Shown here: one piece after another, positions 23,005 to 33,962 of the stretch | Layout of the letters: every line of letters starts with the position of its first letter | Numbering within the stretch: the stretch's first letter is position 1 | Assembly (NCBI RefSeq): GCF_016808335.1 | Contig: NC_053153.1 | Span: forward strand, 14,705,033-14,769,032 | Reading direction: 5' to 3' | Source of the DNA: Panicum virgatum | Taxonomy: Eukaryota; Streptophyta; Magnoliopsida; Poales; Poaceae | Length of the DNA: 64,000 nt | Notes under the pieces: model-generated | Database searches by the model: none | Told to the model about the DNA's origin: nothing | The model's input: the letters and a program-made list of their open reading frames with translations, nothing else | Program-made: the position numbers and the translations under genes

Positions 23005-25314
23005 GAATATTTTTTTTATTTTTAACCTATTTTTTAATTTTATTTCAAAAATAACTAGCCTGGATATATATTTGCAGATCTAACTCTTTTTGGTCGCGCC
23101 GGTCTGCGTGGCGTGACAAAAACACGTTGTCGCGCCACATGCATTGGCGTGACAAAATGTGCCACGTTGGCACGCTTCGGAGTGCTCAGAAGGAGTCTGC
23201 CAGCTCATATTCCACGTGTCAATCTTGTCACGCCACTCCCACCGGCGTGACAGTACAGCCTTGTCACGCCACCCCGTTGGCGTGACAAGGTCTGACTTTA
23301 GAAAAATAATATCTTTTTTCATACGAATTTGGATGGAGATGATTTTTATACGAAAATTGTAACTCTCAACGAGATCTACAACTTTGTAGTTTTGAGTTTT
23401 TTCATTTGAAGTCATTAAGATGGTTAAATAATTGATTTAAACTTTTGACAGTATATTAAACACTTTATCTCTATCGGATCATCTCTAACTTGACATGTTT
23501 ATCATGGTTCTACAAATTAAGTTCTATATAATATTTGATATATAAAATAATATGAACTAAATAATAATAGTTCGATAAGAGATACAATGAGAAATCAAAC
23601 TATATCATCATTGAGTACAGAATATAATGCAACACTCTAGGTATTATTAATTATAGCTTTAATTTGTGAGTTGGTCCATGCTAATAGCGTGACTAGTTTT
23701 GCTACGTTTTGTTTTTTTATTATAAATACTTTGTTGTAGCAGGATATTTTGTTTGTTCTCCTAAAATTTGTTCTTCAACCACTATACATCATTAAGTCTT
23801 ATTATATATATTTTCACATTGCCTATCAAATTACGTGCATATACATTATATCTATTTTGTACAAATCAACTCCGAAGTTACATGTGCATATGTACAACCG
23901 TTTTGCCATCACCACCTGTATGGAGACTTCTCTACTACTGTTGTGCCGAATTTCTTACGGTCCCTGATGTTGTTGGAATCCCATATACAAATAAGCATAT
24001 AAAACAATCAATAATTGTGTCATTCTTTTGCATCCATATATTATGTTGTTTTGAGCCCATCATCATGCCCCATCATTTTACTTCCATCTATCAGGATCAA
24101 CCTGTTTTGATCCCCATTAGATGTGACATACGACGTATTATTGATTGGGTGGGAAAGCCTGACGAATTTTTGTATTCGGCATGTACTCTATAATTATATT
24201 CTATTTTTTTTATTATTTAATTATGAAATTAGATATTTTTCAATTGTATAAGATATGGCCTCTTGAGTCAGTTTAGATCATTAGTTCTTTGTAAAATTCA
24301 ATTGTGTAAATCCTTCTCTTTTTTATATTAATGTATAAATTTCTAGACTCTCTCGACGAACGTGGTGGCTCTTTTTTTCTATAACAACACTTGCTTATTA
24401 ATATAATATATATCTAGAGAGGTGGGACCATGGAGGCACCTTGAGCGATGATCTTGGCTAGCCAAACCAAGCAGTGCAATCGATAAGTGTTGCGCTGACC
24501 AAAGCAGATACGGTGAAAAGAATGCCATAAGATGGAGAACAACAAAGTACTCATTTCATCTAAGCCACTTAATTACTAGTATAAAACTCACACATTTGTA
24601 TCTTTTTCAAACTGTTATCATATTTTAAGATCTTAATCTTTCAAAAAAATACTCGATCTAGCTTATAGCTATAATTAATATTTAGGGTGTTGCATTATAT
24701 TTCATACAAAATGATGATACAGTTTGATTTCTCATTGTATCTCTTATCGAACTATTATTATTTAGTCCATATTATTTCATATATCAGACATTATATATAA
24801 CTTAATTTGTAGAACCATGATAAACATGTTAAGTTAGAGATGATCCGATAGAGGTAAAGTGCTTAATATGCTGTCAAAAATTTAAATCAATTATTTAACT
24901 ATCTTAATGACTTCAAATGAAAAAAATTAAAACTACAAAGTTGTAAATCTCGTTGAGAGCTACAATTTTCGTATAAAAATCATCTCCATCCAAGTTTGTA
25001 TGAAAAGATATGATTTTTCTAAAGTCAGACCTTGTCACGCCAGCGGGGGTGGCGTGACATGGCTGTACTGTCACGCCGGTGGGAGTGGCGTGACAAGGTT
25101 GACACGTGGAATATGAGCTAGCATACCCCTTCCGAGCGCTCCGAAGCGTGCCAACGTGGCACATCTTGTCATGCCAATGCATGTGGTGCGACAGCGTGTT
25201 TTTGTCACGCCACGCAGACCGGCGCGACCAAAAAGAGTTAGTTCTGCAAATATATATGCAGGTGAGTTATTTTTAAAATAAAATTGAAAAATAGATTAAA
25301 AATAAAAAAAAATC
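23005..25314. mobile_element. MULE with ~650-bp terminal inverted repeats
   Basis: The 9-bp target duplication CTTGCGCAC (22996-23004 and 25315-25323) gives the exact ends and fits Mutator. The arms run from about 23005 to 23660 and from about 24655 to 25314. Each arm contains four short hairpins built on GTCACGCC/GGCGTGAC and a 90-bp module (23331-23422) shared with the palindrome at 31763. The centre is AT-rich with small frames and no transposase, so it is non-autonomous. One centre frame ends in DIRRIIDWVGKPDEF, which might be captured host sequence, but I do not recognise it. Confidence 0.88.
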
Positions 25315-25450
25315 CTTGCGCACTGCACAGCGGGTGCTGTTTGCGCTTTGCCTGCTGTCGCAGCTTTATTATCCGGAGCAAAATTTCCAAAGTGCCCCTA
25401 TATTTTATGAAAATTCTTATTTGGGCACCCGCCTCTGCCATTTCTTCACG

Positions 25451-25670
25451 CTCTGTTTAGTTCGCGAAAAATTTTAAGTTTAGGTATTGTACCACTTTTG
25501 TTGTTATTTGACAATTAATATTTAATTATGGACTAATTATGCTTAAAAGATCCGTCTCGTTATTTACAATTGAACTGTGTAATTAGTTAACTTTTCAACT
25601 GCTTCATGCATGTGTCCGAAGATTCGATGTGATAGATATTGTAGGAAAATTTTTTGGAACTAAACAGAAC
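25451..25670. mobile_element. Tourist-like MITE, copy 1
   Basis: The inverted ends are CTGTTTAGTT and AACTAAACAG. The interior is clearly related to the element at 60097-60330, for example TTTAATTATGGACTAATTA-like and TGTCCGAAGATTCGAT-like blocks. It lies upstream of membrin. Confidence 0.75.
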
Positions 25671-25856
25671 CTCAATCCCTTTATTTACCATTAAAATACA
25701 TTTTCGTAGCAAGATAGTAGTTTCAATTTATCTTCAGTAATCCCAATAATTCTTTTCGAATACCTGGTATTGAGAGATAACAATTATTAAAGAATTATTT
25801 TTGCAGTCTTCCAATAATTTTATCCCAATCGAACTACTTTATTGGATAGTCCAACT

Positions 25857-26290
25857 CCTTTATTTAGGAAGAGATTGGGAAGTTTTTAGCGGCAAAGATG
25901 CAATGCAATCTCTAAATCGCGTGTTATGATAAATTATTGGATTATCCCAATAATTATTGAAAAAAGAAAAATATTGCTGGAGCACTATTATATTATTAAC
26001 TTTTTTATTATGATAGTTGGATCGTACGGCGCTAGGAAATACGCCTTCGAACAATGAAAACAGTGAGCACGGCCCTTTATTTAGGAAGAGATTGGGAAGT
26101 TTTTAGCGGCAAAGATGCAATGCAATCTCTAAATCGCGTGTTATGATAAATTATTGGATTATCCCAATAATTATTGAAAAAAGAAAAATATTGCTGGAGC
26201 ACTATTTTATTATTAACTTTTTTATTATGATAGTTGGATCGTACGGCGCTAGGAAATACGCCTTCGAACAATGAAAACGGTGAGCACGGG
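25857..26290. repeat. Tandem duplication, two units of 217 bp
   Basis: 25857-26073 is repeated at 26074-26290 with only a few base differences (for example TATATT versus TTTATT). It lies in the upstream region of membrin. Confidence 0.95.
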
Positions 26291-26507
26291 CGGCCGTGCC
26301 TTCGAATGGAAGGCAGCGGCGCAGGCGCGCAGCTCCGTTAATCACCGCCCATCGCGACAGCAATCAAGCAGCTCTCCAATAGTAGCGTGCCACCTGTCAC
26401 CTTCCCCGTCACAGCTCCACCGCGGTCCCACCTCCCGGTTTGGTTTCAATAGCACGGTAGCATGCACAATTCTCGAAAAAAAAATCTTCAATGCATGGAG
26501 TACTAAA

Positions 26508-26750
26508 TAAAGTTTATTTGCAAAATCTTTTAACGGATGGGTGTAACTTTTCACGACAAATTTAATGGCAATAATTAATCGATAATTGACTACAGTTATG
26601 CTATAGTAACTATCCTCTAATCGTGCGGTCAAAGACCTCATTAGATTCGTCTCACGAAGTAGTGCAGGGTTGTAGAGTTAGTTTTACAAATTATCTTTAT
26701 TTAATACCCTAATTATTAGTCAAAATTTTTGTGCTATCATGTTGCTATGA
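26508..26750. mobile_element. Decayed Tourist-like MITE
   Basis: It shares blocks with the intact element at 61801-62159: ACTAAATAAAGTTTATTTGCA, ATGCTATAGTAACTATCC and ATTAGATTCGTCTC. The ends are no longer clear. It lies directly before the membrin 5' UTR. Confidence 0.55.
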
Positions 26751-26910
26751 ACCAAGGGCCGTATTCCCATCCCGTTCCGCGTTTCCATCCCTTCAAAATT
26801 GATTCAATTCAAAAATAACAAAACAGAGAGGGGGCAAACGAGAGAAAAACAAAAGGAAGGAAGAAACCCCCTCACCTTCCTCGATCTCGACGACACCGGA
26901 CGACGCGGCG

Positions 26911-29900
26911 ATGGAATACTCCGGCGGCGGCGGCGGCGCGACGCTGTCGGAGATGTACCAGAGCGCGCGGCGGCTGCTGCTCTCGGCGCGCGACGGCGTG
27001 GCCCGCGTCGAGCGCCTCGCCTCGGCGCCCACCTCGTCCTCCTACTCCTCGGCGCCGCTCGTCGGTGGCGGCGCCCCGGGGGACCCTGCGGTCGCCGAGG
27101 AGGTGCGGCGGGAGGTGGCGCAGATCCAGGGGCTGTGTGCGCAGATGGATCGGCTCTGGCGGTCCATCCCCGGCAAGGGCCAGCGGGACCTCTGGAAGAG
27201 GTGAGGATCTTCTCTGGATCCCTGATTCCTCGTAGCTGCTCGGTTATAATTTCTTGTGCCGATCGTGGATTGGTAGTGAGGTCATAGAGATCTCGCTGCG
27301 CTTGGGTTCTAGGTGTGCCGCAGATCACAGCTTCATCTTACGAAACCTTGTCATAGTATTTAATTGTTCAGTTGCTAGGACGTGAAGTTTTGTGTCAAGA
27401 GCGAGGAGTTGAACTTAATTTAATTTACAATGGCCTTATGCATTTGTGTGGTCATGTATGCAATACGGAATGTTTTGTTTGTACCTGGTACACTGGTACT
27501 AGGTTGGCCTTAGGCGTTGAGGTCTTTAGTTATGCATTGGGCAGTGAGGAAAGAATTAGCATGTTGAAACTGTTGTTAGTGTGTCTACTTCAGAGCTTGT
27601 TAGTGTGTCTACTTCAGAGCTTTTCTTGACCAAAAACCAGATAAATAGGCTTTTATATTAAGATAATTCTGAAGTTTTGTCTTGCACTATATAATGGTTA
27701 ACTGGCGCTGGGTTATTAATGAACTAATGGATACTGATACTCTCATTGGACCCCCCAGAACTTATTTTTATTTTCCTGTGAGCCAGGGATTTTAATTGAA
27801 TGTGTTTAATGAATAATGATTGCCTCCCCAGAACATGCTTTTCTTTTCTCATGAGCCAAGAATTTTAACTGGACTTTTCTTTTTAAGTACTGGGTCACTG
27901 GGACAAATCAAATTAATAACTAGCAACCTTACACTATCATCTTAATTAGTTTATTGCCAATTGTGAAATCGCCGCTGTAACTTAACCTGATTAGGATGCA
28001 AGCCATCAACTTGATCTGCACTTAGTGCTATTAGACATGTAATTTAATGTTAATTTCAAATGTTAATCAGAAAAAGATATTGCTGTTGGCCCAAACATGG
28101 ATCTTTTGGTGGAAAGCCCGGAGGTCAGCTTGACCAAAGGGCCGCTTGATTGAATCAAAAAGACAATTCAGTTCATTACAAAGGAGAGGGCTGCTGCTTA
28201 TATAGGCAGAGCCTTCACCTACTCCCAACAACTTTAACACTTTAGCCAAAGGCACCTCATGATCAACTTGAGGGCCAAGGCAACACACACTGCAAAAATA
28301 AAAATGCAGGAAAATAAGATACAAGTGCTAGCTTAATCCTATCAATTGTGTTGCATCCTAATTTCATGGTTCATGTTAGGAAACTTAATTTTACAAGAAT
28401 TTGGATAAGCTATCATACAAGCTGACATGTATGATTTCATTTCCTATCATTTCTAAGAGATTGTGCTGCTTGGCCTTTGAATTGCATTCCCGTTACCAGT
28501 TCATGTAGTACTTTGCATGGATTTGGTGTTTGAACTTTGAACTTTTCCACATTTAGGATAGCCTTAGTTTTATCATTTAGTATAGCAATTTCTGCTTCCA
28601 TTTAAAAAGATAAAGTTTCTAGTACTCTGTCATTTAGTTCAAGAGTTTGCAATAGCAAAAAGGATAAATCTATCAGAAACAAATTGAAGAATATATGAAA
28701 CTAATATGCTGAGGTCTGTGGAACTGTGGTGTGTGGCAGTGCTGCATGTGCTGTCCAAATTTTTCATACCACTGCTCCTGAATTTCACAGAAATTGTGTA
28801 ATCTTTAGAATGGGAGTCTGTGTCCCACTGATATTCTAAGTTTGGAAGCTTGATCTCTTCAGGGAGGTTTTACATTTTCTGGTTGTGTCGGAGAAATGCT
28901 GTAGGATATGCATTAGGCTGTGAAGTTCACTTCTCCCTGATGCATGTAGAAAGTTTAATTTGTGTACTTGGTCGGAGTAGGAATTCTGTAGATGTAGTTT
29001 TCTGAGTTTATAACACATTATTTTGTGTTCCGTTGGCAGAAAAGTGGAGCAGCTGTCTGAAGAGGTTGATTCACTGAAGGAAACCCTGGACAGGCATACT
29101 TTGCGTCAACAAAAGCGGATTCTGGAAGCAAAAGAAAGGGCAGAGCTGTTCGAGAGAGCTGTAAGAAATTCTTCAAGCAAAGCTAGGATCATTTTATTTT
29201 CTGTATGATGATTTCAATTGATTAAGAACAACAACAACAACAAAGCCTTTTGTCCCAAGCGAATTGGGGTAGGCTAGAGCATAGTCACAAGATTCGGGGT
29301 CGAGGGTACCGTTCCTCGACCCGAAAACACCGATCCCGTCCCGGAAACGCGGGGTCGTTTTCGTTCCTGTCTTGTAAAAACCTCTCACAAGAACCGTATC
29401 TCGTTCCTCGACCCGTCCCTCGACCCCATCGACTCCGAATCTTTGTGACTATGGGCTAGAAATGAAACCCAAAAGACACAAAGGTCATGGTTCAGGCACT
29501 TTGATAGCTAGTCTCCAAGCGCTCCTATCCAAAGCTAGCTCCTCAGAGATATCCCAATCTTTAAGGTCTCTCTTAACCGACTCGTCCCAAGTCAGCTTAG
29601 GTCTACCTCTACCCCTTTTTACCTTATCAACACGCTTTTGCACCCCACTACGCACCGGCGCCTCCGTTGAATATTTTATGATTCCTGTTGCAGAATGGTG
29701 AGTCCTCACATATCCTTCGAATATTTGATGACGAAGCCCAGGCAATGCAGTCAGCTCGTAGCTCCTCACGTATGCTTGAAGAAGCTTACGAGACAGGCGT
29801 CACTATCCTTCACAAATATGCAGAGCAAAGGGACCGACTTAAGGTAAAAAAAAAGAAAGGAAAGGAAAGAAGTATCTTTGAAGAACAAAAGATTTCTGAG

Positions 29901-30134
29901 GCCACAATCAATCTACATTGCTTTTGATGCTCTAAGTTCTCCCTGCTAATATCCATCTTCACTGTACTGCAGAGTGCTCAAAGGAAAGCTTTGGATGTCC
30001 TGAACACTGTTGGTCTATCAAACTCTGTTTTGAAGCTTATCGAGAGGCGGCACCGGGTGGACAAATGGATCGCATATGCTGGCATGATCATAACCATTGT
30101 TGTGATGATTGCTTTTTGGCGGTTGATGCATTAG
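26911..30134 (+). CDS. MEMB: Membrin, Golgi Qb-SNARE
   Basis: Four exons, 26911-27200, 29040-29160, 29694-29843 and 29973-30134, join in phase to 240 residues. The N-terminal part (LSEMYQSARRLLLSARDG) is the Habc-like region. A linker with IPGKGQRDLWKRKVEQLSEE follows, then a SNARE helix with ILHKYAEQRDRLKSAQRKAL and GLSNSVLKLIERRHRVDKW. A single C-terminal membrane anchor of about 18 hydrophobic residues ends in WRLMH. This matches plant MEMB11/MEMB12, tail-anchored Golgi SNAREs that act in ER-Golgi fusion with SYP31 and BET1-type partners. The start ATG follows a GC-rich 5' UTR. Intron 2 holds a LINE fragment ending about 28 nt before exon 3. The gene is divergent from p23, with a transposon-filled gap between. 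Confidence 0.95.
28067..28325 (-). repeat. Candidate LTR fragment in membrin intron 1
   Basis: On the minus strand CTATATAAGC is followed by TTGTAATGAACTG and ATTCAATCAAG, the look of a copia-type LTR promoter and R region. There are no internal domains and no clear partner LTR. Confidence 0.35.
29228..29665 (-). mobile_element. 5'-truncated LINE fragment in membrin intron 2
   Basis: This is the same family and strand as the LINE at 19964-20440: (GTT)n tail, GCTTGGGACAAAAGGCTTTG-like 3' end, then the frame with [20 protein letters not shown]. It is shorter at its 5' side and interrupted by a small MITE. No clean target duplication could be read. Its right end is about 28 nt from the acceptor of membrin exon 3. 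Confidence 0.88.
29280..29453. mobile_element. 174-bp hAT-like MITE nested in the LINE
   Basis: The inverted ends are CATAGTCACAAGATTCGG and its complement with one extra A. The 8-bp target duplication is GGCTAGAG/GGCTAGAA (29272-29279, 29454-29461). Comparison with the p23 LINE copy shows an uninterrupted site, which confirms the insertion. Confidence 0.8.
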
Positions 30135-31096
30135 TGCTGCACTCTTTTAACTTTCTCTTGAGATATGGTATGTGCAAATCAGGTAAATATGCCAGTTTGA
30201 GCTTGCTCTTGTTGGTCCTATGCATGCACCATTTTGGCCAGTTGATGGCCTCACAAGTGTAAAAGCAGATCCTTCACAGCATCGTTACAGGTTCAATGCA
30301 GGCATCCATGTGGCTTAAGTATTCAAATTCCTTCTTTGTATGCACACCAATGTGTAGTCATTGCTAAGACTTTCATGTAAGTGCACATGTCTGTGGTTAA
30401 CGCAAAAGTACAGTGCCACTGTCTATTTCTGTACAAAGCATTGTATACATGGCATATGAGGTGGAACGAGTATTCATTGGTAGAAGTCAATCCGAAGTAC
30501 GCACTGTATGAACTAGGAACTGAATAGAATAATCCTATTAAACCTTCAGAAGAAAAACATAGAATAAGAATCCTGCGAAGCTTGGAGATACAAAGTCGCC
30601 TGTGTAGTTTACCACCACGAATCCTGCTGAAGCGTTGGAGAGCTCCAGGCGATGGTTGGTTGGCTTAAACAACGAAGTTTTCTTCAAAAAACTAAGTAAC
30701 TAATTTTCAATCACTCTTGTTTGCTGAAGGTGAAATAAGTTTTACTTATTTTTGGTGCTGAACCTAATGACGGAACGGAATGGCTACGCACCAGCTGCTT
30801 CTTCCGCGTACGGCGCACCTAATGTTGCACAGTTTTTATGGCTATTTATGGATAGTATGAGATGAAGGAAATTAAATTGGCTAGTACTCACTCCGATAAG
30901 ACATCCTTTCAAAAAATAAAAAGAAAAATATAAATGTTTTGGACATGAACATTATTTTGAGCATGTAATTGTGCTGTACCAATTTTTATTATTAATATTA
31001 ATAAAACTAGAAAAAATGCACTATCATAAAACTTCTCTTCGAGGCAAATATACTCATAAGATTTCCAAGTATTCAAACTCAGTTTATAAAAACTAA
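30135..31096. other. Membrin 3' UTR and intergenic
   Basis: The membrin 3' UTR probably extends to about 30480. The rest shows no gene. Confidence 0.4.
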
Positions 31097-31571
31097 CTAG
31101 GCGTATAGCCCGCGCATTTGCGCGGCTAGTATTGAAAATTCAAAAATTTGCATGTCATTGTATTCTTACTTAAAAATTATACTATTTTTTTACCATACAT
31201 CACATGTTCATTATCATAAATTATGTTTTATTGTTGGTTAAAACAATTCAAATATGATCTATCTATAATAACAATTTGATTTGTTGAGTTTTAATAATAT
31301 TGTGCATATAATTATTCTTATTTTTATTTTATTTTGATTGATTGTTGTTAGCTTTAGTTTTTATTAATAGTATATATTTAATTTTTCATAATGGCATTGG
31401 TGGGTGATTTTTAATTAGCCATAGGGGTATTTTAGGCTAATTTTTATTATAATGGCAGTGATGGGTAATTTTTATTTTTCTATTTTTCTCTGATTAACGT
31501 GGGAATTTCTATACCTTGAGAGCGAACGTGGAGACTCCGTTTTTTGGCCAAATAATAAGATAATAGATAGA
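31097..31571 (-). mobile_element. Non-autonomous Helitron, 475 bp
   Basis: On the minus strand it begins TCTATCTATTATC after a host A. It ends with the hairpin CCGCGCAAATGCGCGG, ten spacer bases and CTAG before a host T. This is the canonical Helitron 3' end. The interior is AT-rich and non-coding. Confidence 0.88.
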
Positions 31572-31762
31572 TTTGTAGCCAGAGTTTAATATACACATAC
31601 TCTGGTTGATAGTCGTACATCCGAAACTTAACTTTCTGCAAGAGGAATATTAGATAGCTGGATCAAAGACCCAAGGGGGTCGATCAGATGGACCAGATTG
31701 GATGAGGGAAGTAGTTAAAGTATAAGAATAAACAAAAAAGTGCTCGCTTGACTCTTTTTTTA

Positions 31763-33243
31763 GAGTAAAATGCACTGTGGGTACATGAACTTGCAGTGAT
31801 GTGTCAAATAGGTCCATAAACTTAGAAACCGGACATCTAGCCCCTCGAACTTGCGAACCCGTTCACCCCAGGTCCAGTCCGGTTTTGCATGGCTTGCATG
31901 GCACTGTGCGCCCGCGGTTTGCTACAGTAAACCCGAATTTGCTACATTTACCGCGGTTTTGTTTTTTCTTTTCTAATTTATTTCGGTTGAATCTTTGAAA
32001 AATCATAACTCTTCGATACGACATCGGATGAAGATGATTTTTATATGAAAATTATAGCCCTCGATGAGATCTACAACTTTCTAGTTTTGAATTTTTCATT
32101 TGATGATGTTAAGGTGCTCAAAAAATTATATAAAATTACAGCACCATAATAATCGCGTACTTTTGCTTGCCGCATTAGAAAATTAATATATTTTTTGTTT
32201 GTTGTCAAATGAAGACACTTTGTATACCAAAATTTTAACACTTTTAACGATCTAGATTCTTGTAGTTTTGAGTTTTTATATTTAAAGTTGTTAAGATGTT
32301 GATAAAATAGTATAAAGCAGCATATTAAGTACGCAAAAGTCGTTGAGGCTTTATAATATTTTATCAACATCTTAACAACTTTAAATGTAAAAACTCAAAA
32401 CTACAAGAATCTAGATCGTTAAAAGTGTTAAAATTTTGGTATACAAAGTGTCTTCATTTGACAACAAACAAAAAATATATTAATTTTCTAATGCGACAAG
32501 CAAAAGTACGCGATTATTATGGTGCTGTAATTTTATATAATTTTTTTGAGCACCTTAACATCATCAAATGAAAAATTCAAAACTAGAAAGTTGTAGATCT
32601 CATCGAGGGCTATAATTTTCATATAAAAATCATCTTCATCCGATGTCGTATCGAAGAGTTATGATTTTTCAAAAATTCAGCCGAAATAAATTAGAAAAGA
32701 AAAAACAAAACCGCGGTAAATGTAGCAAATCCGGGTTTACTGTAGCAAACCGCGGGCGCACAGTGCCATACAAGCCATGCAAAACCGGACTGGACCTGGG
32801 GTGAACGGGTTCGCAAGTTCGAGGGGCTAGATGTCCGGTTTCTAAGTTTATGGACCTATTTGACACATCACTGCAAATTCATGTACCCACAGTGCATTTT
32901 ACTCATTGGAAAAACTCAAAACTAGAAAGTTGTAGATCTCGTCGAGGGCTACAATTTTCATATAAAAATTATCTTCATCCGATGTTGTATCGAAGAGTTA
33001 TGATTTTTCAAAGATTCAGCCGAAATAAATTAGAAAAGAAAAAACAAAACCGCGGTAACTGTAGTAAATCCAGGGTTACTGTAGCAAACCGCAGGCGCAC
33101 AGTGCCATGCAAGCCATGCAAAACCGGACTGGACCTGGGGTGAACGGGTTCGCAAGTTCGAGGGGCTAGATGTTCGGTTTCTAAGTTTATGGACCTATTT
33201 GACACAGCACTGGCAGTTCATGTACCCACAGTGCATTTTACTC
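31763..33243. repeat. Large palindromic foldback element with a third arm
   Basis: Arm A (31763-32318) is followed by a 29-nt loop and arm B (32348-32904), its nearly perfect reverse complement. A truncated third copy in B orientation, arm C, covers about 32910-33243. The outer ends start GAGTAAAATGCACTGTGGGT. The T7A run (31755-31762 and 33244-33251) looks like an 8-bp target duplication, although low complexity weakens this. TIR length and ends resemble non-autonomous MULEs. Frames of 65 codons in each arm are repeats of one another, not genes. Confidence 0.9.
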
Positions 33244-33251
33244 TCTTTTTT

Positions 33252-33962
33252 TAATTAAATGCTCGCTTGACTCTTGAAAGGCGAAATCAATGCAAGGGCG
33301 AAAAAAACCGAGGAGCGCATGACACGGCGGAACGGAATGCTTCCACTTCCACATTGCCCGCACGTCCCCTCTACACAAAACCACGGTGGTCGCTAGCGTT
33401 CACAGGGCACCACGGCAAGCTGACAAGTGACTCGATTCCGCGGCTGGCCGTTCGCCCTTCTCCGGATTGCACCGGCCGAGCGCATCCCGGCCGTCCACCC
33501 GGTCTCCGGGCCCGCCAGCCCTCGAGCGGTTTCCCCGCGAAAACGCGGGCGCCCGCCCGGGCGGAGCGACCAGCCAAACAAACCTTCCTCCTAGGACGTC
33601 ATGGAATGGAACCCGAGGAGGAGGCCGCGTCCACGGTTCCGGGGAATACCCACTGCTGGTATCACCGCCCCGCGTCGTCCTGACCTCCGGGCGAGGCCCC
33701 CACACCATACCGATCGCCCGCGGTTTCTCACCACACCGCTGTGGGATCCGCCATTCCGCCTGTGCCCTCTTTATACGCGAACGCTGCGCATGCTCCGGCT
33801 TACCCGTCCAGCCCGTCGTCTAGGTCTAGCTCCGCGCCGCGGTTCCTGCTTGCTGCTGGTTTCGTCGTCGGCGGGAGAAGATTTCCGCCTTCTGATTGGT
33901 CGGATCGGATCGGAGGCGTCTTCTCGGTCCGGCGTCTCTAGCTGCTGCGTACGTGGGGTCTG
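33252..33962. promoter_or_regulatory. Upstream region of the PCO gene
   Basis: It contains GC-rich DNA with accidental frames on both strands. A TATA-like TTTATACG lies at 33770-33777, about 190 bp before the ATG. Confidence 0.4.

Noticed and set aside
23093..23286. CRISPR-like repeat array
   Set aside because: The repeated words are inverted hairpins inside a transposon arm of a plant genome, not direct repeats with unique spacers.
23749..24193. Transposase or captured gene inside the MULE
   Set aside because: The small frames have no catalytic motif or zinc finger. One phrase looks protein-like but I cannot identify it.
32669..33205. Repeated 65-codon frames in the palindrome arms as small genes
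   Set aside because: They are the same sequence in three arm copies. Conservation follows from the repeat and not from coding constraint.
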